Positions 7,197-15,879 are shown, counted from the stretch's first letter. The stretch: DNA of 64,000 nt from Rhizobium sp. BK313 (GCF_014193655.1 NZ_JACHZQ010000003.1:496001-560000), one strand, 5' to 3'. The notes: a model not told the origin generated them from the sequence alone. Made by a program: numbers and translations.

Positions 7197-7254
7197 CCGG
7201 TCCTTTTAGCCATTTATTTAACGTGGCTGCAAGCCGACCGGCCAAATCACCACG
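7197..7254 (-). ncRNA. SAM-II riboswitch aptamer
   Basis: On the minus strand the sequence shows the SAM-II (metA/metZ) architecture. Stem P1 pairs CGTGGT (7254-7249) with GCCACG (7227-7222). The loop begins GATTTGG and carries CCGGTC (7241-7236). The A/T-rich joining segment TTAAATAAATGGCTAAAAG follows, and then GACCGG (7202-7197), which can pair with the loop to form the pseudoknot P2. SAM-II elements are known upstream of methionine genes in Alphaproteobacteria. GACCGG can instead pair with CCGGTC at 7189-7184, which would break the terminator stem. Confidence 0.9.
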
Positions 7255-7404
7255 GGATAAGTTGCAATACTGCCGTTGACCGCTTGCGTCAATTCCCCGA
7301 GTTTGGTTTTGTCTGCGGCAAATTACTGTGCTGCGCGTCCGTAAGGCGCGCAAAGGTGACAGTAACACTTAGGATCTGCGCATAACCTGCGCTGGGAATG
7401 AGGC

Positions 7405-8499
7405 ATGATGGCTCGCAATACAGGAATTTTGGCCGATCGCGCCATTTCAGCGCTCTTCGAAGCAGGACGGCTGACGAGCGAAAAAGAACTGGATGTCGAT
7501 CAGATCCAGCCGGCGAGCCTCGACCTGAGGCTCAGCGCGCATGCCTTCCGTGTCCGGGCCAGCTTTATGCCCGGCCCGTCGCATCTCGTGGCCGACAAGC
7601 TCGACCGGCTGAAGTTGCACGTCGTCGATCTTTCCGAAGGCGCAGTGCTGGAAACCGGCTGCGTCTATATCGTGCCGCTGATGGAGCGGCTCGACCTGCC
7701 GGCCGACATGTCAGCTTCCGCCAATCCGAAAAGCTCGACCGGCCGCCTCGATATCTTCACCCGCGTCATCACTGACCGTGCGCAGGAATTCGACAAGATC
7801 CCTGCCGGCTATTCCGGTCCGCTCTACCTCGAGATCAGCCCGCGCACCTTCCCGATCGTGGTGCGCCGCGGCTCACGCCTGTCGCAGGTCCGGTTCCGCG
7901 TCGGCCAAGCACTGCTGAGCGAACCGGAGTTGATGGCGCTGCACGCCAGCGAAACGCTGGTCGCCAGCAAACAGCCGAACGTGACAGGCGGCGGCATAGC
8001 GCTCTCGATCGATCTTGCCGGCGACAAGGAGGGCCTGATCGGCTATCGCGGCAAACATCACACGGCAGTCGTTGATGTCGACAAGAAGGCGCAGCACGAT
8101 ATCTTCGATTTCTGGGAGCCGCTTTACAGCCGCGGCCGCACCGAATTGATCCTTGATCCGGACGAGTTCTACATCCTCGTCTCGCGCGAAGCGGTGCATG
8201 TGCCACCACATTATGCCGCCGAGATGACACCCTTCGATCCCCTGGTCGGCGAATTCCGCGTCCACTACGCCGGCTTCTTCGACCCTGGCTTCGGACACGC
8301 GCCCGCCGGCGGCCGCGGCAGCCGCGCCGTCTTGGAAGTGCGCAGCCATGAAGTTCCCTTCATCCTCGAAGACGGCCAGATCGTTGGCCGCCTGGTCTAC
8401 GAACACATGCTGGAACAACCGAGCAGCCTCTACGGCTCCGGCCTCGGCTCCAACTATCAAGCGCAGGGCCTGAAGCTTTCGAAGCATTTCCGGCTGTGA
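7405..8499 (+). CDS. dcd: 2'-deoxycytidine 5'-triphosphate deaminase, two-domain form
   Basis: A 364-residue protein of the Dcd/dUTPase fold, about twice the length of E. coli Dcd. The first half has QIQPASLDLRLS and the trimer/active-site segment NPKSSTGRLDIFTRVITDRA, then GPLYLEISPRTFPIVVRRGSRLSQVRF. The second half repeats the fold in degraded form, with FDPLVGEFRVHYAGFFDPGFGH and RSHEVPFILEDGQIVGRLVYE. It should produce dUTP from dCTP for thymidylate synthesis. This long form is common in rhizobia. ATG is at 7405, with a second ATG one codon later. It stands alone between metZ and a tRNA gene. Confidence 0.88.
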   Translation: MMARNTGILADRAISALFEAGRLTSEKELDVDQIQPASLDLRLSAHAFRVRASFMPGPSHLVADKLDRLKLHVVDLSEGAVLETGCVYIVPLMERLDLPADMSASANPKSSTGRLDIFTRVITDRAQEFDKIPAGYSGPLYLEISPRTFPIVVRRGSRLSQVRFRVGQALLSEPELMALHASETLVASKQPNVTGGGIALSIDLAGDKEGLIGYRGKHHTAVVDVDKKAQHDIFDFWEPLYSRGRTELILDPDEFYILVSREAVHVPPHYAAEMTPFDPLVGEFRVHYAGFFDPGFGHAPAGGRGSRAVLEVRSHEVPFILEDGQIVGRLVYEHMLEQPSSLYGSGLGSNYQAQGLKLSKHFRL

Positions 8500-8558
8500 T
8501 CGTTTTAGCTGCCGGCCTTGACACGGGGCGGTAACTGTTGAACATCTTCTGACGTCAA

Positions 8559-8632
8559 GCGGGTGTAGCTCAATGGTAGAGCAGCAGCTTCCCAAGCTGA
8601 ATACGAGGGTTCGATTCCCTTCACCCGCTCCA
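8559..8632 (+). tRNA. tRNA-Gly (anticodon CCC)
   Basis: A complete cloverleaf can be folded. The acceptor stem is GCGGGTG/CACCCGC, the D stem GCTC/GAGC, the anticodon loop TTCCCAA (anticodon CCC), and the T arm GAGGG-TTCGATT-CCCTT. The 3' CCA is encoded. The anticodon stem has one mismatch at its outer pair. No integrase or attachment-site repeat is visible next to it. Confidence 0.95.
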
Positions 8633-8672
8633 GCTTTCTTTCATAGTTATTGATCTCCGGGATACGCTTAAC

Positions 8673-9050
8673 GTGATTGATCACATAACCATTGAAGTGA
8701 GTGATCTGCAGATAAGTAAGTCGTTCTACGAAAGAGCCTTCGAACCTCTGGGATATCGCCTTTCCTTTGGAAAGGAGGGCGTGTTCTGGGCATTCGACGT
8801 CGGCGACGGCAGCTTGTTCGAAATCCAACACACCGGCAGCAAGCCGCCTTTGACGCATTTGCATGTTGCCTTTCGCGTTCAGAGCAGGACAGAGGTAGAC
8901 TCTTTCTATCACGCCGCACTTCAGGCCGGTGCCAAGGACAATGGTGCGCCCGGTCTACGGACGGAATATGCCGCGAACTACTATGCGTGTTTCGTCCTCG
9001 ATCCCGATGGCTACAACATCGAAGCGATGATCAACAAGCCTGCGACGTGA
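8673..9050 (+). CDS. VOC (glyoxalase/bleomycin-resistance fold) family protein
   Basis: A 125-residue single vicinal-oxygen-chelate domain. It opens with the strand IDHITIEVSDLQISKSFYERAFEPLGY, where the histidine is a usual metal ligand. Later segments are HLHVAFRV, and FVLDPDGYNIEAM, whose glutamate is the usual last ligand. It belongs to the small GloA/fosfomycin-like superfamily, and the substrate cannot be told. The start used is GTG at 8673. It lies just after the tRNA-Gly gene and converges with a LysR gene. Confidence 0.85.
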   Translation: MIDHITIEVSDLQISKSFYERAFEPLGYRLSFGKEGVFWAFDVGDGSLFEIQHTGSKPPLTHLHVAFRVQSRTEVDSFYHAALQAGAKDNGAPGLRTEYAANYYACFVLDPDGYNIEAMINKPAT

Positions 9051-9092
9051 GAGCAGGCAGTCCCTGTCGCGCCGGCGTCCGGCATATCGTCA

Positions 9093-10001
9093 TCACGTCA
9101 AAAACGGCATCTCCGTCTTCAAGGCTTCCCTCAATGCTTCGCTGAAGGCTGCGATCGGGCGGGCCAGCCGTCCGGCCGGCGGGCGATGCAGGACCCAGGA
9201 GACGACTTTAGGACGGAAATCCGGCACGTCTATGATCTCGACCTCATCGCGCCAACGGCTGCCTGCTAGCGCCGCCGGTGTGACGATGCCGACGCCGAGG
9301 CCGCGGGCGATGAGCGACATCCTGAGATCGGCGCTCATAGCTTCGACGCCAACGTTGAACGGCAGGCGTTCGACCTCGAAACGATGATGGATGAAGGCGC
9401 GGAAACCGCAGCCGGTCTGGTTCATGATCCAGGGAAACCTCGAAAGCTCGTCGAGCCTCGGCATCTTGGGAACGTCGAGCGATGGAGCTGCCACCAGAAG
9501 CACGCCATGCGTTCCCAGGTTGTCTCCGACGACATCCTCGGGTGGGTGGACGCCCTCCGGCAGGCAGACCGCCGCTGCGTCGACCTGGCTATGCGCAACC
9601 TGATCGACAAGCTGCGGCGACCAGCCGGAGACGATGCGTAGCGTCAATTGCGGGAACTGGCTGCGCAGCCGGTCGAGCGGCAGCGATAGGGCTGTTTCCG
9701 AAAGGTACGGCATGATGCCAAGACGGAACTCGCCACCGATCGCACCGCCCGGTGAGACGCCGGCCTTGAGATCGTCCAGCGAGCGGAGCACGCGGCGGCC
9801 ATGCTCGTAGGCCTCGCGTCCGGCCGCCGTCGGCTTGAGCGGCTTGGACTGCCGGTCGAGGAGGGCAATGCCGAGACTGTCCTCAAGGTTCTGCACGCGA
9901 CGGGTAATGCCCGGTTGCGTCAGGTTGATCCGTGCCGAAGCGGCGACGATCGATCCTGTTTCCACCACGGCGACGAATGCTTCGAGATCATGGATGTTCA
10001 T
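9093..10001 (-). CDS. LysR family transcriptional regulator
   Basis: A 302-residue LysR-type regulator. The N-terminal winged helix-turn-helix is MNIHDLEAFVAVVETGSIVAASARINLTQPGITRRVQNLE (residues 1-40), followed by a periplasmic-binding-like effector domain (about 90-295). It diverges from an MFS transporter gene 101 bases away and most likely controls it. The inducer is unknown. An inverted repeat, GCATAAT/ATTATGC, in the shared intergenic region is a candidate operator. Confidence 0.92.
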   Translation of the reverse strand: MNIHDLEAFVAVVETGSIVAASARINLTQPGITRRVQNLEDSLGIALLDRQSKPLKPTAAGREAYEHGRRVLRSLDDLKAGVSPGGAIGGEFRLGIMPYLSETALSLPLDRLRSQFPQLTLRIVSGWSPQLVDQVAHSQVDAAAVCLPEGVHPPEDVVGDNLGTHGVLLVAAPSLDVPKMPRLDELSRFPWIMNQTGCGFRAFIHHRFEVERLPFNVGVEAMSADLRMSLIARGLGVGIVTPAALAGSRWRDEVEIIDVPDFRPKVVSWVLHRPPAGRLARPIAAFSEALREALKTEMPFLT

Positions 10002-10010
10002 AAGAAACCC

Positions 10011-10050
10011 GCATAATCATTATCAGTTCATTTCATTTGTCGCATTATGC
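10011..10050. promoter_or_regulatory. Candidate operator in the LysR/MFS intergenic region
   Basis: GCATAAT (10011-10017) and ATTATGC (10044-10050) form an inverted repeat spaced by 26 bases in the divergent promoter region. LysR proteins often bind such separated dyads. The assignment is by position only. Confidence 0.3.
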
Positions 10051-10102
10051 AAGAAAACGATAAACATGGCTATCAATATTACCAAAAATTATTGGAGAGC
10101 CC

Positions 10103-11329
10103 ATGTCACCCATCCCCGAACGCATCCCGAATGAACTTGAGGAGGAGGCACCGGAGACTGCTGCCGGTCCCTCCACATTGCTTTTCGCTATCGCCACCGG
10201 CGTTATCATCCTCAATCTCTTCGCACCACAAACCCTGGTCGGCGTCATCGGTCCGTCGCTCGGCTTTTCGGAAAACGGCGCCGGCCTTGTCGCTATGGCG
10301 TCATTGCTGGGTTATGCCGCCGGCCTGTTCTTCCTCGTGCCGCTCGCCGATCTTGTCGAGAACCGCCGGCTCGTCCTGCGCATGCTCGTCTCGGCACTGG
10401 TCATGGCGGTCGCCGCCGTCTTCGCGCCGAACGGCTGGAGCCTGCTTGTCTTCCTCTTCCTTCTTGGTGCTGCCTGTTCGGCCATTCAGATCCTGGTGCC
10501 GATCGCTGCGGCCATGACGCCGCCGGAACATCGCGGCCGGGTTATCGGCAACGTCATGAGCGGTCTGATGGTCGGCATTTTGTTGTCACGGCCCTTGGCG
10601 AGTCTGGTCGCCGACATCTGGGGCTGGCGCAGCTTCTACGCGGTCAGCGCCGCGGCACTCGCCCTGCTGACTGCCGTTCTTGCGCTGCGATTGCCGGAGC
10701 GCCGGCCGCTGGTGAGCACCGGCTACGTCGCCCTGATCGCCTCGCTCTGGCAACTCCTGCGTGATGAACCGGTGTTGCGGGTACGGGCCTTCACGGCTGC
10801 GCTGGTGATGGCGAGTTTCAGCCTTTTCTGGACTGCGGTCGCGCTGCGACTGGCGCAGTCGCCATTCTCCCTCGACCAAGCCGGCATCGCCATTTTTGCG
10901 CTAGTCGGAGCAGGCGGCGCGGCGGCGACCTCTCCCTTTGGACGGATGGGTGACCGGGGCTGGACGCGGGTGGCGACAACCGTCTCGCATCTAATTTTGC
11001 TCGGCGCCATGGCGCTGTCCGCGTGGGCAGGCGAGGCTAAGACCGGCCATTCCGTGATCTCCCTCGTTGTGCTCGGCGCAGGCGCCGTGATGCTTGATGT
11101 CGGCGTCACCGGCGATCAGACATTGGGGCGCAGGGCAATCAATCTGCTGCGGCCGGAGGCGCGCGGTCGCATCAACGGCCTGTTCGTCGGAATCTTCTTT
11201 CTGGGCGGCGCCGTCGGTTCGGCCCTGGCAGGGACGGCCTGGAGCTGGGGCGGCTGGACCGCGGTGTGTGCCGCCGGCGCAGTTTTCGGGACTGCGGCAT
11301 TCCTGACCGGCCTTGCTGCGAGATCATGA
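10103..11329 (+). CDS. MFS transporter (EmrD/AraJ-like)
   Basis: A 408-residue major facilitator with about twelve hydrophobic segments. The cytoplasmic loop between helices 2 and 3 reads PLADLVENRRLVLRML, in the position of the MFS signature. The long hydrophilic N-terminus (residues 1-28) precedes the first helix. It is probably a proton-driven exporter of small organic compounds; the substrate is not evident. GGAG at 10093-10096 supports the ATG. It is divergent from the LysR gene at 9093-10001 and likely under its control. A hairpin follows the gene. Confidence 0.88.
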   Translation: MSPIPERIPNELEEEAPETAAGPSTLLFAIATGVIILNLFAPQTLVGVIGPSLGFSENGAGLVAMASLLGYAAGLFFLVPLADLVENRRLVLRMLVSALVMAVAAVFAPNGWSLLVFLFLLGAACSAIQILVPIAAAMTPPEHRGRVIGNVMSGLMVGILLSRPLASLVADIWGWRSFYAVSAAALALLTAVLALRLPERRPLVSTGYVALIASLWQLLRDEPVLRVRAFTAALVMASFSLFWTAVALRLAQSPFSLDQAGIAIFALVGAGGAAATSPFGRMGDRGWTRVATTVSHLILLGAMALSAWAGEAKTGHSVISLVVLGAGAVMLDVGVTGDQTLGRRAINLLRPEARGRINGLFVGIFFLGGAVGSALAGTAWSWGGWTAVCAAGAVFGTAAFLTGLAARS

Positions 11330-11364
11330 AGCGCCCTGAGTCACGGCATTCGTAGCGATTAAAT

Positions 11365-11400
11365 GGCGGCGGCATTATCGTGCGCCGCCTTAATAAAACC
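11365..11400 (+). terminator. Terminator-like hairpin after the MFS gene
   Basis: GGCGGCG (11365-11371) pairs with CGCCGCC (11383-11389), followed by TTAATAAAACC. The stem is strong and the T tract weak. Confidence 0.5.
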
Positions 11401-11461
11401 TTTCTTCCTTCAGGTTGATGCCAGACATTCGTGCCATTGGATCATCCTGTAATTGGAATGT

Positions 11462-12055
11462 ATGCTGATGCTCAATGTCGCGTTGTTTTACAGGTTGAGG
11501 GCGATCTTCACGCGCGGCGTGTTGAAGATTTCCCGCCGCACCAAGGTGCCACGCGGCGCGACGATCATCTGGAAGGATGGCAGCGTCAGGATCGGACAAA
11601 AGGCCTTTCTCCGAAGGGGGATCGTCATCGACGCCCAACGCGGCAGCATCGATATTGGCCGGAACGTTTCCCTCAACGACTATGCCATTCTGCTGGGACG
11701 CGGCGGCATCACGATCGGCAACGACGTGCGGATCGCCGGCCATGCCATGGTGGTATCGTTCGACCACAATTTCGATGACCCCACGCAACCGATTCGCCTG
11801 CAGGGCGTCACCAAGAAACCGATCGTCATCGAGGACGATGTCTGGATCGGCGCCGGGGCGAAGATTCTGGGCGGTTCCCATATATCCGAAGGATGCGTCA
11901 TCGGCGCGAATGCCGTCGTCAAGGGGAGGACCGAACCCTATGGCATCTATGTCGGCGCTCCCGCGAGGCTGATCAAACGGCGAGGTGAAGCGGGCACCGT
12001 CAGACACGCAAATTTCGAACGGCTTCCTTTCGCCAAGAGGAAAGCGGATCGATAG
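11462..12055 (+). CDS. Left-handed beta-helix (hexapeptide repeat) O-acetyltransferase
   Basis: A roughly 197-residue acyltransferase of the LacA/NodL/CysE-like superfamily. Hexapeptide repeats run through IGQKAFLRRGIVIDAQRG, SIDIGRNVSLNDYAILLG and GGITIGNDVRIAGHAMV. The catalytic histidine is probably in SFDHNFDD, and the C-terminal coil IVIEDDVWIGAGAKILGG is canonical. It probably O-acetylates a sugar or polysaccharide. The frame is open from a TTG at 11453, and ATG codons occur at 11462 and 11468; no strong ribosome site decides the start. A strong terminator follows. Confidence 0.85.
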   Translation: MLMLNVALFYRLRAIFTRGVLKISRRTKVPRGATIIWKDGSVRIGQKAFLRRGIVIDAQRGSIDIGRNVSLNDYAILLGRGGITIGNDVRIAGHAMVVSFDHNFDDPTQPIRLQGVTKKPIVIEDDVWIGAGAKILGGSHISEGCVIGANAVVKGRTEPYGIYVGAPARLIKRRGEAGTVRHANFERLPFAKRKADR

Positions 12056-12070
12056 GTTCCTCAAAAGTAG

Positions 12071-12107
12071 ACAGGCGGGACGCGTTGAACGCGTCCCGCC
12101 TGTTTTC
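12071..12107 (+). terminator. Strong intrinsic terminator
   Basis: A perfect 14-base stem, ACAGGCGGGACGCG with CGCGTCCCGCCTGT, encloses the five-base loop TTGAA and is followed by TTTT. It lies between the acetyltransferase and the converging chemotaxis receptor and could serve both. Confidence 0.88.
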
Positions 12108-12139
12108 GTGTCGAGTATCGCACCAAGCTTCGCCGAGGC

Positions 12140-14146
12140 TCAGAACTCCGTCCAGTCCGCATCTTTCGCCGGCGCTGACGCTGCCTGGCTGCTGCCGCCG
12201 AAGGCGCTCATCAGCTTTTGGCCGAGTGCGCGGGCCGGTGAAGGAGCCGGTCGTGCCTTCGCTCCCTCGACGGCGCGGACCGGCGCTGCGGCTGGCCGCG
12301 GCGCAGGGCGGCTGGAGGCGCGCGGCGCGTAGTTCGACGAAGCCGCAGAAGCGTGGCCGCCTTCGGTTCCGGTCATGCGGAATTGCCCGAGCAGGGACGT
12401 CAGCGAGGCGGCTTCGGTTGCCAGGCTATGACTGGCGGCGGTGCTTTCTTCGACCATGGCGGCATTCTGCTGCGTGCCGTGATCCATGGCGTTGACTGCG
12501 GTATTGATCTCCTGCAGGCCGGCCGATTGCTCGCGCGACGCTTCTGCGATCGCATGCACATGCCGGTTGATCTCCTGCACTTCCGAGACGATGGCATCGA
12601 GCGCCTTGCCGGTTTCGCCGACCAGGTTGACGCCTGTCTGTACGTGTGTGCCGGATGCGGTGATCAGCGATTTGATCTCCTTGGCGGCGTTGGCCGAACG
12701 CTGCGCCAGTTCGCGCACTTCCTGCGCAACGACCGCAAAGCCCTTGCCGGCTTCACCGGCGCGGGCTGCTTCGACACCGGCATTCAGGGCGAGAAGGTTG
12801 GTCTGGAATGCGATGTCGTCGATCACGCCGATGATGTTGCCGATCTCGGACGAGGATTTCTCGATCTGCTGCATGGCGCTGACGGCATTGCGGACGATTT
12901 CGCCGGATCGTTCGGCACCGGCGCGGGTGTGGGCGACAAGCTGGCTTGCTTCTTCCGCCCGCTTGGCGGCGTCCTTGACCGTCGTGGTGATCTGTTCGAG
13001 GGCGGCAGCCGTCTCTTCGACGGATGCGGCCTGCTGTTCAGTGCGCTTGGAAAGTTCGTCGGCGGAGCCGCGGATTTCGTTGGCGCCGGCATTGATGGCG
13101 CGCGCATTGGCGCCAACCGCCTGCATGGCTTCGTTCAGCTTGACAAGCGAATTGTTGAAATCCTGCCGCAACTGGTCGAGATGGGCGACAAACTGCGTGT
13201 CGATATGGGTGACAAGATCACCGTCCGCAAGACGCTTCAGGCCGTCGCCGAGCGCCTGCACCGCCTTCTGCAGGTGCGCGGCTTCGGCCACCCGCAGCGC
13301 TTCGTGTTCGGCACGCTCGTTGTCGCTGAGATTGCGATCGGCTTCGGCTTGCGCTTCCAGTCGGGCACGTTCGATGGCGTTGTCGCGGAAAACGGAAACC
13401 GCTGAAGCCATTTGACCGATCTCGTCGCGGCGGTCGAGGCCGTCGATCTCGCTCGTCGTATCGCCGCTGGCAAGCGTTACCATGCGGCGATGCAGCCGCG
13501 TCAACGGCGTCGCAATGCCCGTTTGCGCGACATAGACGCCAAGGGCAATGCCCGCAAGCGTCAGAGCAGCCAGAATGGCGAGCGTATAGTCGATCGTGGT
13601 GTTGATGTGGGCTGACAAGGCGTCGGCGCCATTATTCATCCGGTCGGTCAGCGCATTGTTGTTGGCCTGCATCTTGGCGACAAGAGTGGTCAACTTGTCG
13701 GCGACCACGGCCATGCTTGCGGTGGCACCCTTGACGTCGCCGCTCTTGCGTTGGTCGATCACCTTGTTCGTCAGCGCTTCCAGCTCGTCCATGCCGGCCA
13801 GGATCTCATCCATTTGCGGCTTTTGCGAAGGAACCTGGCTTTCAGCCTGCTTCAATCGGTCCTTGGCCTCGCCAAAGCGGCTTTTGCCGGCGGCAACCGT
13901 CTTGAAGGCATCGCTGTCGGGATCGAAATTCAGCATCATGCTCGCCTGCAGCACCGAGGTCAGAACGGATGTGCTGGAGCGAGTGCCTTTGGTCGCGGCG
14001 ACGGCTTCGTTGTCGAGGAAGGCGCTGTAGGCTTGGTCCGCCTTGCGGAATTCGCTGACGATGTAAAGCAGCCCGGCGAAGGAGATGATCCCGAGAAACA
14101 GGATCACGGTGAGCATCTTGGTTTTGATTTTCAGGTTCCTGAACAT
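12140..14146 (-). CDS. Methyl-accepting chemotaxis protein
   Basis: A 668-residue transmembrane chemoreceptor. Membrane helices lie near residues 11-31 and 190-212. Between them is a periplasmic four-helix-type sensor with no recognisable ligand site. HAMP regions follow from about residue 213. The signalling tip IDDIAFQTNLLALNAGVEAARAGE is intact. The last five residues, DWTEF, fit the x-W-x-x-F tether that binds CheR/CheB. The ATG at 14146 (MFRNLKIKTKMLTVILFL) is preferred over an upstream in-frame start. No che genes lie nearby, so this is an orphan receptor. Confidence 0.93.
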   Translation of the reverse strand: MFRNLKIKTKMLTVILFLGIISFAGLLYIVSEFRKADQAYSAFLDNEAVAATKGTRSSTSVLTSVLQASMMLNFDPDSDAFKTVAAGKSRFGEAKDRLKQAESQVPSQKPQMDEILAGMDELEALTNKVIDQRKSGDVKGATASMAVVADKLTTLVAKMQANNNALTDRMNNGADALSAHINTTIDYTLAILAALTLAGIALGVYVAQTGIATPLTRLHRRMVTLASGDTTSEIDGLDRRDEIGQMASAVSVFRDNAIERARLEAQAEADRNLSDNERAEHEALRVAEAAHLQKAVQALGDGLKRLADGDLVTHIDTQFVAHLDQLRQDFNNSLVKLNEAMQAVGANARAINAGANEIRGSADELSKRTEQQAASVEETAAALEQITTTVKDAAKRAEEASQLVAHTRAGAERSGEIVRNAVSAMQQIEKSSSEIGNIIGVIDDIAFQTNLLALNAGVEAARAGEAGKGFAVVAQEVRELAQRSANAAKEIKSLITASGTHVQTGVNLVGETGKALDAIVSEVQEINRHVHAIAEASREQSAGLQEINTAVNAMDHGTQQNAAMVEESTAASHSLATEAASLTSLLGQFRMTGTEGGHASAASSNYAPRASSRPAPRPAAAPVRAVEGAKARPAPSPARALGQKLMSAFGGSSQAASAPAKDADWTEF

Positions 14147-14581
14147 GACGATCCGCCCGAGGGATATCGCGCAGCATCGGACCGTAGCGCGCAATAGCCC
14201 GCTCGCCCCGGAGAGGCGGCGGACTTAACGCTTGGCCTGATGCACGCAGGTGAAGCCGAATTCTTTGGATACCTTGCGAAGAAGGTTCGGACGACCTGCG
14301 TCATGCGATCAGCTTCGGAGCCGACGTCGTCGATGCTACAAATAGAATCGATAGAGCTTAATCGACCGCTAACGCCGACAGCTTTCGGAGCCGAAATCTA
14401 CCGTGTGACCGTGCTTTTTCGGTGCACTGCAACCCGTCTGGTGTGATCATCGCCAAAGCTCAGTCCGAGCAAGTCTCGCGGCCGTCAGGACAGGGCGTGA
14501 TATTCTCCCGTCGGCCCGACTCTGCTACACCGGTTTCGACATCAGAAATCTGCACATCCGACCGGAGGCTTGATCATCCTA
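14147..14581. other. Intergenic region between receptor and solute-binding genes
   Basis: These 435 bases hold the divergent promoter regions of the chemoreceptor and the solute-binding protein. I see no convincing -35/-10 pair, RNA gene or repeat. Short reading frames here lack a ribosome site and homology that I can recognise. Confidence 0.5.
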
Positions 14582-15457
14582 ATGCCTGTTTGCCTTTCGT
14601 TGTTGGGATCCGTGGCAAGGCGTGCGGCAGGCGCAGTGCTGATTGCCGCGTCCTGTGCCATGCCTCTTGTCGCGCAAGAGGCGCCGCCGCCCGGCCTGCC
14701 GATCCTGTTCGATTCGCGCGAGCGGCTGCCGAAGCCGGATCTTTCTTCGCTGGTCAGGCTGCGTTTCCTGACATCCGTCGACTTCCCGCCCTTTAATTTC
14801 GCCGATCAGAACGGCAAGCTCGCCGGCTTCCATGTCGATCTTGCCCGCGAGATCTGCGACGAGCTTGGCATATCGGACAAATGTCAGATCCAGGCGCTAC
14901 CGTTCGATGAATTGCAGGGCGCGCTTGCCGCTTCGCAAGGCGACGCAGTAATCGCCGGCGTCGCGGTGACGCCCGAGCTGCGCAAGAACTTTGCCTTCTC
15001 ACGCCCTTTTCTGATGCTGCCCGCCCGCTTCGTCCGCAATCTCAAGGCGTCGATCGACGGCGGGACGGCGGCCGCGCTTGCCGGTCATCCGGTCGGTGTG
15101 GTCAAGGGCACGGCGCATGAGGCAATGCTCGCCGCCTTTTTCCCCGCCGTTAAGCAGGTCCCCTTCGGCGACAAGGACGCGCTCCTGGCGGCAGTCAAGG
15201 ACGGCAAGGTCGACGCCGCTTTTGCCGATGGGCTCCAACTGTCCTTCTGGGTATCCTCGCCATCAGCCGAAAAATGCTGCGTGCTGTTCGACGGACCCTA
15301 TCTTTCGCAGCAATTTCTCGGCGAGGGCATGACCATCATGTTGCGCCAGCAGGACGCCGATCTGACAGCCGCGATCAATCATGCGCTGGCGACATTGTCA
15401 CGCGACGGCCGGCTACAGGAAATCTATCTGCGGTATTTCCCTTACGGGCTCTACTGA
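14582..15457 (+). CDS. Periplasmic solute-binding protein (family 3, amino-acid type)
   Basis: A 291-residue secreted protein of the GlnH/ArtJ type. A signal peptide (LLGSVARRAAGAVLIAASCAMPLVAQE) is followed by RFLTSVDFPPFNFADQNGKLAGFHVDLAREICDEL, the family 3 substrate-binding opening. GVAVTPELRKNFAFSRPF is the second family landmark. It probably binds a polar amino acid or similar. No permease or ATPase gene lies beside it, so it either serves a remote transporter or acts as a sensor partner. A TTG at 14570 is in frame; the ATG at 14582 with GGAGG at 14564-14568 is preferred. Confidence 0.88.
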   Translation: MPVCLSLLGSVARRAAGAVLIAASCAMPLVAQEAPPPGLPILFDSRERLPKPDLSSLVRLRFLTSVDFPPFNFADQNGKLAGFHVDLAREICDELGISDKCQIQALPFDELQGALAASQGDAVIAGVAVTPELRKNFAFSRPFLMLPARFVRNLKASIDGGTAAALAGHPVGVVKGTAHEAMLAAFFPAVKQVPFGDKDALLAAVKDGKVDAAFADGLQLSFWVSSPSAEKCCVLFDGPYLSQQFLGEGMTIMLRQQDADLTAAINHALATLSRDGRLQEIYLRYFPYGLY

Positions 15458-15465
15458 TAAAGTTT

Positions 15466-15879
15466 TCAGCCCTTGCGGTAGCGAGCAATGGCGCTGCGCT
15501 CGATGGCGGCGCAGGTGAGCTTGTCGAGACCGAGACGATCGCGCAGCAGGCTGAGCAGGCGCAGTTCCTCGGCCTTGACCGAGAAATCGGCGGAGGCGAC
15601 CTCGACGGCAAGCGCATAGGCGGTGTCATAGAGCCGCACCGGCAAGGTGTCGCGCACCGTTTCCAGCACGATATCGAGCCCTTCACGGCCGGCAAGAAGC
15701 TTGGCGCAATCGCGCGACACGGAGATCAGTTTCTCGTCATCGAAACCATCGAAAACCGGAAGCGCATGGATCAGCTCGCCGATCCGTCCCAATTCCTTGT
15801 CGTTCATCGTCCGATCAACGGCGGACGCCATTACCATGACGTAGATCAGGGCCTCATGGGCGGAAAGCGGCTTATTCAT
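15466..15879 (-). CDS. TerB-like (tellurite resistance fold) protein
   Basis: A 137-residue, all-helical protein resembling the TerB/DjlA N-terminal domain. The opening EALIYVMVMASAVDRTMNDKELGRIGELI carries the acidic D-x-x-(M/I)-x-x-x-E pattern seen in TerB metal-binding helices. A second acidic helix, VEVASADFSVKAEELRLLSLLRD, repeats the pattern. The role is unknown; this single-domain form is common in rhizobia and need not concern tellurite. It converges closely with the solute-binding gene, leaving only eight bases between the stops. Confidence 0.8.
   Translation of the reverse strand: MNKPLSAHEALIYVMVMASAVDRTMNDKELGRIGELIHALPVFDGFDDEKLISVSRDCAKLLAGREGLDIVLETVRDTLPVRLYDTAYALAVEVASADFSVKAEELRLLSLLRDRLGLDKLTCAAIERSAIARYRKG

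Noticed and set aside
5945..7279. A 444-codon plus-strand frame opposite metZ
   Set aside because: It lies antisense to metZ and its riboswitch, has no recognisable domain, and shows codon-shadow composition.
8559..9050. Possible integration site at tRNA-Gly with a following accessory gene
   Set aside because: No integrase gene, no direct repeat of the tRNA 3' end and no change in base composition is visible downstream.
14240..14446. A 68-codon frame in the gap before the solute-binding gene
   Set aside because: There is no ribosome site and no recognisable similarity; low confidence as a gene.
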